8,500 bases of DNA from an uncultured Rhodospirillaceae bacterium (GCA_900320035.1 ONQU01000004.1:1-8500), one strand, 5' to 3'; counted from the stretch's first letter, positions 1-6,336 are shown. The notes: generated by a model from the letters alone, not told the origin. A program made the numbers and translations.

Positions 1-30
1 AAAAAAATGCCAAGAGTAACTTTTTCATTT
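1..30 (-). terminator. Possible weak intrinsic terminator after the 202-residue protein gene
   Basis: Read on the minus strand directly after the stop codon, the sequence has AAATG, then AAG, a five-base loop, CTT, then CATTT, running into a seven-T tract (positions 7-1). The two short stems are separated by an A/G mismatched internal loop. The T tail is good but the stem is AT-rich and imperfect, so this is only a candidate. The window ends here, so nothing downstream can be judged. Confidence 0.25.
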
Positions 31-639
31 CTAATTTCCTTTCGGCTTTGATTGTTTTAATTGTTCCAAATGCGGTAAGGTATATTGTTCAACAACATAG
101 TGCAAGGCTTTGTTGGCCATTCTATCACATTCAACAATGCTATCAAAAATTTTCTTATTTTCTTGTTCCGGTTTTATATTTTGGCTTAATTTGAGGTAAA
201 TTGCGGAAAGTTCGGCCAGCGAATCGACAATTTCGGCAATATGAGCGGGAATTTTTAAGCTGTCTAAACCGCCCCAAAAGCCTTCATTAAAACCCTGTTC
301 CAAAATATCAGAATGTTCCTGACAGATTAGAGTTAAATCATCGTGCGGTGCGAATCGAGGTAGCACAAGATTGTTGGTTGTTATCAAATGAAACATTTCG
401 TCCCATAAACCCATGAAAAATTTAAAAAATAATTCAGCTTCAGCTTTCGTTTCCAGCCGCGGTGTTTGATTATTATCCCATAGTGAGGCTATGACATCGG
501 TTGGGCGCAAACTTTCATTAGGGCTGCAAATGGCACCGGCAAAGCGCATTTTTACCACGCTGAGCGGTGTCGGACAGCTATAATGTTCTAAAAATTTTTT
601 AAATTTATCGTCACCTATGTATTCATTTTCGCTTTTCAT
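31..639 (-). CDS. Hypothetical soluble protein, 202 residues, possibly distantly UPF0149/YecA-like
   Basis: I do not recognise this protein with confidence. It has no signal peptide and no membrane segment, so it is probably cytoplasmic. It looks mostly helical, with an aromatic-rich middle (FFKFFMGLWDEMF near residues 71-83) and a glycine-aromatic stretch (QGFNEGFWGGL near 115-125), followed by long amphipathic helices to the C-terminus. The 'QGF..GF..GL' helix followed by acidic helices loosely recalls the UPF0149 (YgfB/YecA) fold, but it lacks a clear family signature and has no C-terminal SEC-C zinc motif. The start at 639 is the only good ATG near the 5' end; the ribosome binding site is weak (GAAGA upstream). 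It is transcribed away from the lipoprotein-argS operon, with which it shares a 46-nt divergent region. It ends in TAG. That it is a real gene is likely from its length and even composition; its function is unknown. Confidence 0.7.
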   Translation of the reverse strand: MKSENEYIGDDKFKKFLEHYSCPTPLSVVKMRFAGAICSPNESLRPTDVIASLWDNNQTPRLETKAEAELFFKFFMGLWDEMFHLITTNNLVLPRFAPHDDLTLICQEHSDILEQGFNEGFWGGLDSLKIPAHIAEIVDSLAELSAIYLKLSQNIKPEQENKKIFDSIVECDRMANKALHYVVEQYTLPHLEQLKQSKPKGN

Positions 640-685
640 TTGTATAATCTTCGTATATGATACTCTAAAACTTATTTATAATTTA
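640..685. promoter_or_regulatory. Divergent intergenic region with two TATAAT hexamers
   Basis: This 46-nt AT-rich gap separates the minus-strand 202-residue protein gene from the plus-strand lipoprotein-argS operon and must hold or adjoin both promoters. On the plus strand, perfect TATAAT hexamers lie at 643-648 and 677-682. Neither has a convincing -35 box at the right distance. The first would give a leader of roughly 30 nt before the ATG at 686; the second would leave almost no leader. The assignment rests only on the -10 matches. Confidence 0.3.
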
Positions 686-1018
686 ATGGAGATTTTGAAA
701 TTGTCTAGTCAAAAAATGCGATTAGGGTATGTATTTTTGCTTTTTTTAAGCGGATGCAGTTTGTTTAATCCTTATATTGACCGCCGCCGTAATCCCGGTG
801 TTTCTGATGTTAGTCAGCTTTACAGTGGTCCGTCCACACCAGAAAAACCGGTGATTTGCTACAACGGTTTATTGACCGATGATGAAGAATTGCAACAGAT
901 GGCTGATGCCGAATGTGTGACGCAAGGCACCGGTAGCAAAGCTGAATTTATTAAAAAGACACATCTCGATGGCAAACTTTTGCTGCCGAGTCATGCTCAT
1001 TATCAATGCGTAAAATAA
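686..1018 (+). CDS. Small lipoprotein of unknown function with three mature-domain cysteines besides the lipid cysteine
   Basis: From the ATG at 686 the protein has 110 residues. A charged start (MEILKLSSQKMRLG) leads into a hydrophobic core and the lipobox LSGC at residues 21-24. Signal peptidase II should therefore cleave before Cys24 and leave a lipid-anchored protein of about 87 residues. The mature part has an RRR stretch (33-35), a central CYNGLLTDDEELQQMADAEC block with cysteines 58 and 77, and a C-terminal LLLPSHAHYQCVK with Cys108. The ORF is open back to an ATG at 617, but that start would overlap the divergent gene and put a second hydrophobic stretch before the signal peptide. An ATG at 716 gives a signal peptide of only 13 residues. 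No start has a clear Shine-Dalgarno, so 686 is a choice from signal-peptide length. argS begins 12 nt after the stop, which suggests co-transcription. The pattern resembles small lipoproteins I associate with alphaproteobacteria, without a named function. Confidence 0.75.
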   Translation: MEILKLSSQKMRLGYVFLLFLSGCSLFNPYIDRRRNPGVSDVSQLYSGPSTPEKPVICYNGLLTDDEELQQMADAECVTQGTGSKAEFIKKTHLDGKLLLPSHAHYQCVK

Positions 1019-1030
1019 AAGGGAACAACG

Positions 1031-2782
1031 ATGAATTTATTATTTGAGAACAAACTGAATGCGACACTTGCTGAAATTTTTAAAACTTTAGATTTGGATA
1101 TTAAATTTGCCACCGTTAAGGTTTCTGATCGTCCGGATTTAAGTGATTTTCAATGTAACGGTGCTTTAGCGTTGGCAAAAATTGCGCACCAAAATCCGCG
1201 CGATATTGCGGCTAAAATTGCGGGAAAGTTGGCACAAGATGAGGCTATTGAAACTGTTTCGGTCGATGGTCCGGGGTTCATTAATATCAAATTGAAAGAC
1301 GAATTTATTGCCGCAAACATGGATAAAATGGCGCAAGATAAGCGTTTGGGATGTGGAGAGGTGGAAGATCCGCACCAAGTTGTCCTTGATTTTGGTGGGC
1401 CGAATGTGGCTAAAGAAATGCATGTCGGACATTTGCGTTCAGGAGTAATCGGCGAATCTATTCAGCGGATTGAACGCTTTGTCGGCAACAACGTTATCAG
1501 CGATGTACATTTAGGCGATTGGGGTACGCCGATGGGAATGATTTTGGCGGAAATTATAAAATCTGACGGCAACTTGGATAAGGTTACTTCTTATGATATT
1601 GCGCAGATTACCGAGTTTTATAAACAAGCCAATATCCGTTGTAAAGAGGACGAAACTGCACGGGAAAATGCCCGTAAAATTACCGCTGCATTGCAAGGCG
1701 GTGATGCAACATATCGTCGTGCTTGGCAACATCTGCGTAGTGAATCGCTCAAAGCAATTAAAGCTAATTATGAACAATTAGATGTTAATTTTGATTTATG
1801 GTTAGGGGAAAGTGATGCGCACGAAATTTGTCGTGAGGTGGTAAAAATTGCCCGTGATAAAGGAATTTCTGAAATTGATAATGGTGCTGAAATTATTCGT
1901 TTGGAAGAAACTAATAAGCCAAAGCCACCGATTATTATGATAAAAAGCGATGGTGGTTTCGGCTATCAGTTGACTGATATCGCTACGATAAAAATGCGGG
2001 TTGATCAATTTAAAGCTACCGAAATCGTGTATTTTACAGATAGTCGTCAGACTTTGCATTTTGAACAGGTGTTTGAAGCAGCTGATAAATTAGGAATTGC
2101 ACCGAATGTTAAGTTGCAACACATTGTTTTTGGTACGGTTAACGGTGCCGATGGAAAGCCGTTTAAAACCCGCGACGGCGGCGTTATGAATTTGGAAACT
2201 TTGATTGAAATGTCGAAAGATAGGGTACGCCAATCTCTACCGAAAGCAGATGAAGTTGCCGGTTATGGTGCTGCAGAAATTGACAAGCTGACGCAGCAAA
2301 TTGCCGTGGCGGCGATTAAATTTCAAGATTTAAAAAACACCATTGCTTCAGGCTATGTGTTTGAGTTAGAAGATTTTGCCAAGTTTGAGGGCAAAACCGG
2401 TCCGTATATTCAATATGCCGTGGCACGTATCAATTCGGTCTTGCGTAAAGCAGAAGCTAATGGTTTGCACGAAGGAAAAGTGATTTTGGTGGCGCCGGAA
2501 GAAAGAATTTTGGCGCTAAAACTGGCGCAAATCCATAATGTTATTATGCGGGCGCACAGCGAAAAAGAACCAAGTATTATCGCCGATTATACCTATACAT
2601 TGGCGCAAATTTTCAGCACGTTTTATAATGCTTGTTCAATTATGAATGCTGAAAATCCGGACTTGGCATCATCACGTTTGCGTTTGGCTAAACTGGTGCG
2701 TGATGTGCTGATTCTGATGCTGAATTTGCTGGGCATTGAAGCGCCGGAAGTTATGCTTAAAGCGGAAAATATAGGGGAATAA
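1031..2782 (+). CDS. argS: Arginyl-tRNA synthetase (ArgRS), class I
   Basis: ArgRS charges tRNA-Arg with arginine using ATP, in the cytoplasm; it is essential. At 583 residues the length matches bacterial ArgRS (E. coli about 577). An N-terminal tRNA D-loop-binding (Add-1) domain covers roughly residues 1-90, including GPGFINIKL at 80-88. The catalytic core carries the HIGH-type signature PNVAKEMHVGHLRS at 124-137 (HVGH 131-134), GDWGTP at 162-167 and YQLTDIATI at 312-320. GKPFKTRDGG at 375-384 stands in for the KMSKS loop, as is usual in this family. The C-terminal DALR anticodon-binding domain begins near GPYIQYAVARI (457-467). The start has GGGA at 1021-1024, 6 nt before ATG. In many alphaproteobacteria argS is followed by a SPOR-domain gene and nagZ; here a DUF2157 membrane protein gene begins 3 nt after the stop. 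All key motifs are intact, so it should be active. Confidence 0.98.
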   Translation: MNLLFENKLNATLAEIFKTLDLDIKFATVKVSDRPDLSDFQCNGALALAKIAHQNPRDIAAKIAGKLAQDEAIETVSVDGPGFINIKLKDEFIAANMDKMAQDKRLGCGEVEDPHQVVLDFGGPNVAKEMHVGHLRSGVIGESIQRIERFVGNNVISDVHLGDWGTPMGMILAEIIKSDGNLDKVTSYDIAQITEFYKQANIRCKEDETARENARKITAALQGGDATYRRAWQHLRSESLKAIKANYEQLDVNFDLWLGESDAHEICREVVKIARDKGISEIDNGAEIIRLEETNKPKPPIIMIKSDGGFGYQLTDIATIKMRVDQFKATEIVYFTDSRQTLHFEQVFEAADKLGIAPNVKLQHIVFGTVNGADGKPFKTRDGGVMNLETLIEMSKDRVRQSLPKADEVAGYGAAEIDKLTQQIAVAAIKFQDLKNTIASGYVFELEDFAKFEGKTGPYIQYAVARINSVLRKAEANGLHEGKVILVAPEERILALKLAQIHNVIMRAHSEKEPSIIADYTYTLAQIFSTFYNACSIMNAENPDLASSRLRLAKLVRDVLILMLNLLGIEAPEVMLKAENIGE

Positions 2783-2785
2783 AAA

Positions 2786-4030
2786 ATGCCTGAACAGCGC
2801 GAAGAAAACTATTGGGTAACGGTATTAGTATATTTTGCCTCATTCCTCATCGGTTTAGGGATTATTGCCGAGATAGCATTTAATTGGGCGCATATACCAA
2901 ATCATATTAAGCTCATTGGGGCGGGTGTGGCGATGGTTATTAATGCCTTGGCTTTGCTCTGGTGCATGACAGGACAGAAGAAAATTTTAACACAGGTTGT
3001 GGCATGTATTTATGGTTTTCTGATTATGGGGGTAATCGGTCTAATCGGGCAAATCTTTCAGCTACAAGCTAATCCGGAAAATGCATGTTTATTGTGGGCT
3101 TTTATCAGTTGGCCGTTATTTATTGCTGCACCGCGTTTGCTTTGGTTATGGCTGCCGATGTTTTTCTATGGTATTCGCTATTTGCCACCGATGTTTGACG
3201 AGGCCATCCGTGGTGAAATTTTTGGTGAATGGTCCGGTCGTGCGGATGCCAATTTAACAATATTTTATCGTTGGTTAGCGGTGGTGGGATCTTATGCTTT
3301 GCTATGTGCTTATGAGGTATGGCAGAGTTTTGGCTCTAAGACCGATAATATGGTCCGTTATCCTTTACGTTTTTATAGCGGTGTCGTCATTTGGGGGCTG
3401 TATTGTCGTGCGGCTTTCTATGGTGAAAACTTGGCATCACAGTGGGGATTTTGGCACGAAATTGTGGTACCGGCGTTGCTCTTATCCGGTATTTTTTGGG
3501 TTTTAAATAAAAAATTTCGGCGTTTTAGTTTTATGCCGCTGTTTTTATTAGGGTTGTTTGCAGAATATGCTCTGATACTTACGTCGCAATATTTTAATGC
3601 AGCGGAACCGCTTTGGTTGCGCAAATCTGTTTTACATATTGCTTCCACAGAACAATATTTGCCATTTGTTTTTTTGCTTTTGATGTTTGCTTATGCTTAC
3701 TATCATAAGATGCCACGGTTGCGCATTGCGAGTATTATAGCGTTGGTTATGTGGTTTATAGCGACATATTCTTATGATATGTTTGATTTAACACCGTCGC
3801 TTATGTTATGCGCCACTGTTGGAGGGTGTGCCTATTATGCCCGTAATCGTAAGTGGTTTAATATTGCCGTCATTGCTGCGGTTTTGCGGGTGTTGGGTGA
3901 ATATGCCTATGTTGATAATTTGCAATATTTTGGACTTTATCTGATTGTTGCCGGTGTGTTGTTGATTTTAACTGTTTTGTTTTTAACCAGATACAGCCGT
4001 AAACTATGGGAGAAAATCGATGAAAAGTAA
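2786..4030 (+). CDS. DUF2157-type polytopic membrane protein
   Basis: This 414-residue inner-membrane protein has about 12 hydrophobic segments by eye: near residues 11-31, 41-61, 68-92, 100-130, 158-178, 195-210, 225-240, 248-268, 290-306, 311-328, 335-351, 358-372 and 380-401. The N-terminal segment pair with FNWAHIPNHIKLIGAG (32-47) and the glycine-rich GVIGLIGQIFQLQANPE (82-98) match the DUF2157 pattern. The C-terminal NIAVIAAVLRVLGEYAYV plus last helix (359-401) match the end of DUF2157/DUF4401-type proteins. Function is unknown; no catalytic motif is visible. The start is supported by AGGGGA at 2773-2778, inside the end of argS and 7 nt before ATG, so translation may be coupled to argS. 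The last 11 nt overlap the next gene, a GDYXXLXY protein; DUF2157 and GDYXXLXY are known neighbours in many bacteria, which strengthens both calls. It ends in TAA. Confidence 0.85.
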   Translation: MPEQREENYWVTVLVYFASFLIGLGIIAEIAFNWAHIPNHIKLIGAGVAMVINALALLWCMTGQKKILTQVVACIYGFLIMGVIGLIGQIFQLQANPENACLLWAFISWPLFIAAPRLLWLWLPMFFYGIRYLPPMFDEAIRGEIFGEWSGRADANLTIFYRWLAVVGSYALLCAYEVWQSFGSKTDNMVRYPLRFYSGVVIWGLYCRAAFYGENLASQWGFWHEIVVPALLLSGIFWVLNKKFRRFSFMPLFLLGLFAEYALILTSQYFNAAEPLWLRKSVLHIASTEQYLPFVFLLLMFAYAYYHKMPRLRIASIIALVMWFIATYSYDMFDLTPSLMLCATVGGCAYYARNRKWFNIAVIAAVLRVLGEYAYVDNLQYFGLYLIVAGVLLILTVLFLTRYSRKLWEKIDEK

Positions 4031-4415
4031 GTTGCTCGTACCTTTGTTATTTTTACCGGTTATTGTTTTATCTGCCATCATGCTGTATTATACGGCAATG
4101 TGCCGTCTGCAAAAAGTGGAAGTCGTGGTTGAAGGTTATGACCCGAAGAACTTTTTTTCCGGTTATTATATGAATTTGCAGCCAAACTGGTTGAAAACTG
4201 ATTGTTCCCAATTTGCCGATAATGTGTGCCCGAAGGAAGATTTTGCCGATCATTATAACTTTTATATAAATGTTGATCATTCGGCAAAGTTAACCGAAGC
4301 GGTAAATTCCGGTGTGGTTAAGTTGGTGTTTTCGTACGATAAGGGGTATCGCCCGCTGATTGTGGATTTGCTTGTTGACGGCATATCTTACTTTGATTTT
4401 ATTAAAGCTGAATAA
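4020..4415 (+). CDS. GDYXXLXY-type membrane-anchored protein with a degenerate motif
   Basis: This 131-residue protein has one N-terminal membrane segment (about residues 5-25) and an exported C-terminal domain. The family is named after a GDYxxLxY motif; here the same place reads GYYMNLQP (48-55), preceded by VEGYDPKNFFS (37-47). The expected 'G-x-DP-x-x-x-x-x-G' lead-in is present, but the Asp and last Tyr are replaced. The C-terminal LVFSYDKGYRPLIVDLLVDG (102-121) fits the strand-rich end of the family. It is shorter than typical members (about 160-190 residues), mainly in the middle. Cysteines at 62 and 70 flank a short loop and could form a disulfide. The start overlaps the DUF2157 gene by 11 nt and has GGGAG at 4008-4012, 7 nt upstream, a translational-coupling arrangement. 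It probably forms a complex with the DUF2157 protein; its function is unknown. Confidence 0.8.
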   Translation: MKSKLLVPLLFLPVIVLSAIMLYYTAMCRLQKVEVVVEGYDPKNFFSGYYMNLQPNWLKTDCSQFADNVCPKEDFADHYNFYINVDHSAKLTEAVNSGVVKLVFSYDKGYRPLIVDLLVDGISYFDFIKAE

Positions 4416-4449
4416 AAATACTTTCCACGAATTTGTGAATATTTTATGG

Positions 4450-4992
4450 TTATTCTTCCTCATTTTTTGAGCTTTCCGCTGTGCGGATTTTCTCAAAAAT
4501 TTCTCTTTGTTCAGAGGTGAGAATTGCTTCAAATTCGCGTAAATTCTGTTCTTCAATTTCGCGCGCTTGTGTTTTAAGGAGCTCAACGGATTTTCTAAGC
4601 TGTTCTTGGCGCATACGACTCTCATCGCTTAAAAATTTCAACTCATCCAGCTGTTCATCACTTAAATTCAGTTGTTTAACGAGTGAACTCAGATTTTCAG
4701 CCGGTTCCGGTATTTCAACTTCTTGAACTTCTATTTCTATATTTTCTACATTTTCAACCGGTGTACTTTCACTGGCTTTTTCGGCTTCGGTGTCTGATGA
4801 TTTTTCTGCGGAGACCGGATTTGCCGTTGGCGCGAAAATTTCGTCCTCAGCAAACTCTTCATTTGTTGTCGGCATTGTTTTCGAGGTTATGACTTCGTCT
4901 TCGGTATCTAAACCGAAATCTTCTTGCGCCTGAACATTACCGGCAAAAAACAGTACCAAACTTAATATTAGTGATAATTTTTTTAGTTTCAT
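4450..4992 (-). CDS. Exported acidic LTxxQ (Spy/CpxP-like) protein
   Basis: I take the ATG at 4992 as the start (180 residues): it has GGGG six nt upstream (plus-strand CCCC 4999-5002) and gives a classical signal peptide, MKLKKLSLILSLVLFF, with probable cleavage after VQA (20-22). An ATG at 5004 would add only MGKK and has no ribosome binding site. After the signal comes a low-complexity acidic linker rich in Glu, Thr, Pro and Ser (about 23-100). A helical domain follows with two LTxxQ-type motifs, LSDEQ at 110-114 and LTSEQ at 158-162, separated by a charged, probably coiled-coil helix. It ends in EEE. This motif pair marks the Spy/CpxP family of periplasmic chaperone or stress-sensor proteins. 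By hand count the mature chain carries about 44 acidic and 16 basic residues. It lies 14 nt downstream of a smaller, basic paralogue and is surely in the same operon. Its partner and ligand are unknown. Confidence 0.8.
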   Translation of the reverse strand: MKLKKLSLILSLVLFFAGNVQAQEDFGLDTEDEVITSKTMPTTNEEFAEDEIFAPTANPVSAEKSSDTEAEKASESTPVENVENIEIEVQEVEIPEPAENLSSLVKQLNLSDEQLDELKFLSDESRMRQEQLRKSVELLKTQAREIEEQNLREFEAILTSEQREIFEKIRTAESSKNEEE

Positions 4993-5006
4993 TTTTTTCC
5001 CCATTT

Positions 5007-5414
5007 TTAAAATTTGTTTTCGCGCATTTTGAAGCGGTTGCGCCGTTCTACGCGTGGTTGCATCTGACGATTTTGTTTTGCTTTTCGTTCTTGTATCTTA
5101 TCAAATTTTGCAGCTTGTTTTTCATCAAGGATAGCGCGAATCTTTTTTTCATCATCGGCACGAATATTATCCATTTGTTGACGCAGAGTTTTCATTTGTT
5201 CCTTTAATGCTTCAATTTGCGGCTGACTTTCGGCGTAAATAGCGTCCAATTGTCTTTTTTGTTCGTCATTTAGTTTCAGTTTTTTACCCCAATCGATTGA
5301 ATGTTGTTTATGAAATTTGGTTTCTGCAGATGGGAAATTTTGCGCACCGGTAGATGCCGGAAACAGCGCTGAATACATAACAAAACAACAAACTAAAAAA
5401 CAAAATCGGCGCAT
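5007..5414 (-). CDS. Exported basic LTxxQ (Spy/CpxP-like) protein
   Basis: This protein of 135 residues has an N-terminal signal peptide (MRRFCFLVCCFVMYSALF), with likely cleavage after Ala24 (STGA). The mature protein is helical and highly charged, with the paired motifs LNDEQ (48-52) and LDEKQ (96-100), the LTxxQ layout of Spy and CpxP. Those relatives are small periplasmic proteins induced by envelope stress; Spy is an ATP-independent chaperone and CpxP dampens the CpxA sensor. Between the motifs lies an amphipathic helix (about 60-92). The tail (about 107-135) is very basic, RKAKQNRQ to RRNRFKMREN. By hand count the mature chain has about 28 basic and 18 acidic residues, against a large acidic excess in the next gene. 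The start is supported by AGGAGG (plus-strand 5426-5431) 11 nt upstream, a slightly long spacing. It is the first gene of a two-gene operon. Chaperone function is inferred from the family, not shown. Confidence 0.82.
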   Translation of the reverse strand: MRRFCFLVCCFVMYSALFPASTGAQNFPSAETKFHKQHSIDWGKKLKLNDEQKRQLDAIYAESQPQIEALKEQMKTLRQQMDNIRADDEKKIRAILDEKQAAKFDKIQERKAKQNRQMQPRVERRNRFKMRENKF

Positions 5415-5425
5415 TTTTTACCTAT

Positions 5426-5431
5426 CCTCCT
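5426..5431 (-). promoter_or_regulatory. Shine-Dalgarno AGGAGG of the basic LTxxQ gene
   Basis: On the minus strand AGGAGG ends 11 nt before the ATG at 5414. It is a full match to the anti-Shine-Dalgarno core, although the spacing is longer than ideal, and it fixes the start of the 135-residue exported protein. Confidence 0.7.
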
Positions 5432-5449
5432 GTCATAACTTTGGTGTAG

Positions 5450-5477
5450 TGTAGCATATTTATGTTAAAACGCTACA
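5450..5477. repeat. Inverted repeat TGTAGC-N16-GCTACA, candidate operator
   Basis: Perfect six-base arms TGTAGC (5450-5455) and GCTACA (5472-5477) flank a 16-nt AT-rich centre. Just before the left arm the related string GTGTAGT (5444-5450) overlaps it. The dyad is 36 nt upstream of the LTxxQ start codon and 76 nt upstream of ymdB, a position suited to a dimeric regulator acting on either promoter. Six-base arms can arise by chance, so this is a suggestion only. Confidence 0.3.
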
Positions 5478-5542
5478 ATTTTATCAAAAAAATGCATAAA
5501 TTTATTGCAAGGCGCGTTTGCTTTGCTTAAACTAAAACTAAT

Positions 5543-5549
5543 AAGGAGG
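5543..5549 (+). promoter_or_regulatory. ymdB: Shine-Dalgarno AAGGAGG of ymdB
   Basis: AAGGAGG ends 4 nt before the ATG at 5554. It is among the strongest ribosome binding sites in the window and fixes the start, where the protein begins directly with the family motif MRIFYCGDIVG. Confidence 0.85.
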
Positions 5550-5553
5550 AAAA

Positions 5554-6336
5554 ATGCGTATTTTTTATTGTGGCGATATTGTCGGACGTTCAGGTCGGGA
5601 GGTTGTTGTTGATAACTTGGCGCGAATCCGTGAAGAATATAAAATAGATGTGATGATTGTGAATGTTGAAAATGCCGCTCACGGATTTGGGGCAACGCCG
5701 GGAATTTGCCGAGAGATCTTGGCAAAAGGGGCCGATGTTTTAGTGTTGGGTAATCATTTTTTGAATCGGCGTGAGATTATACCATTTTTAGACGAGTGTA
5801 AGACCATAGTACGGCCGGCAAATATTCCTTCCGGTAATCCGGGGCGCGGTTATGCTATTTATGAATTGACGGACGGGCGAAAAATTTTAATTATTCAAGT
5901 GTTAGGAAGATTGTTTATGGAAGCGGTGGATTGTCCGGTGCAAGCCGTTGATGAAATTTTGCACCAAAATATGTTAAAACGCCAAGTTGATGCAATTTTT
6001 GTGGATATTCACGCCGAAGCAACATCGGAAAAGTTAGCGCTTGGTTATTACTTAGACGGTCGGGTGTCGTGCGTGGCCGGAACGCATACGCATGTGCCGA
6101 CGGCTGATGCACGGGTGTTGCCAAGGGGAACGGCGTATATCAGCGATGTTGGCATGTGTGGCGATTATAATTCGGTGTTGGGGTTTGAGGTAACAGCGCC
6201 AATCAACCGATTGTGTCGGCGCTATGTCGATGACCGCTTAACGCCGGCTAACGGCCCGGGAACATTATTTGGTATATTTGTTGAAACCGATGATAAAACC
6301 GGTTTAGCCAAAGAAATTAAACAAGTGAAAATTTAG
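5554..6336 (+). CDS. ymdB: YmdB/TIGR00282-family metallophosphoesterase
   Basis: This 260-residue protein belongs to the calcineurin-like dinuclear-metal phosphoesterase group of Bacillus subtilis YmdB and Deinococcus Dr1281, cytoplasmic 2',3'-cyclic nucleotide phosphodiesterases. The usual metal ligands are present: Asp8 in GDIVGRSGR (7-15), Glu39 and Asn40 in NVENAAHG (37-44), Asn67 and His68 in LGNHFLNRRE, His153 in VDIHAEATSEK (150-160), and His178 and His180 in GTHTHVPTAD (176-185). GTAYISDVGMCGDYNSVLG (192-210) matches the family's conserved end block. The length is normal. One oddity is that the motif usually read as GNHxWD has FLN after GNH. It stands alone on the plus strand: in other bacteria it often lies near rny, yebC or a 5-formyltetrahydrofolate cyclo-ligase gene, none of which is here. 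It converges on fabH with 14 nt between stops. The physiological substrate is not known. Confidence 0.93.
   Translation: MRIFYCGDIVGRSGREVVVDNLARIREEYKIDVMIVNVENAAHGFGATPGICREILAKGADVLVLGNHFLNRREIIPFLDECKTIVRPANIPSGNPGRGYAIYELTDGRKILIIQVLGRLFMEAVDCPVQAVDEILHQNMLKRQVDAIFVDIHAEATSEKLALGYYLDGRVSCVAGTHTHVPTADARVLPRGTAYISDVGMCGDYNSVLGFEVTAPINRLCRRYVDDRLTPANGPGTLFGIFVETDDKTGLAKEIKQVKI

Larger units (their letters stand above)
5415..5553. promoter_or_regulatory. Divergent control region between the LTxxQ operon and ymdB
   Basis: This 139-nt region should carry two promoters. For ymdB (plus strand) a candidate is TTGCAA at 5505-5510, a 17-nt spacer, and TAAACT at 5528-5533, each matching four of six consensus bases; it would give a leader of about 14 nt containing the Shine-Dalgarno. 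For the LTxxQ operon (minus strand) a TTGATA sits at 5487-5482, but no good -10 box lies at the proper distance. A perfect inverted repeat (separate entry) lies in the middle. No CpxR-type GTAAA tandem was seen. Confidence 0.4.

Noticed and set aside
617..685. Longer start for the lipoprotein at 617
   Set aside because: It would overlap the divergent gene start, place a second hydrophobic stretch before the signal peptide and push the lipobox to residue 47; there is no ribosome binding site.
1166..2059. Open frames inside argS: minus strand 1166-1432, 1511-1777 and 1802-2059, and plus strand 1593-1781
   Set aside because: They lie wholly inside the clear argS gene, have low-complexity or odd composition, and no ribosome binding sites or recognisable motifs.
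4416..4449. Bidirectional terminator between the convergent GDYXXLXY and acidic LTxxQ genes
   Set aside because: Only very short or bulged AT-rich inverted repeats are present (for example CAC-GAATTT-GTG), with no GC-rich stem followed by a T tract on either strand.
4290..5207. Open frames over the LTxxQ pair, such as plus strand 4481-4726, 4683-4892 and 4971-5207, and minus strand 4290-4625
   Set aside because: They are shadows of the two exported protein genes: the translations are Phe/Ser-rich or lysine-rich without motifs, and the minus-strand one runs across the convergent junction into both neighbours.
5465..5725. Minus-strand open frame across the ymdB promoter and 5' end
   Set aside because: It overlaps ymdB antisense, has no ribosome binding site, and its product shows no recognisable domain.
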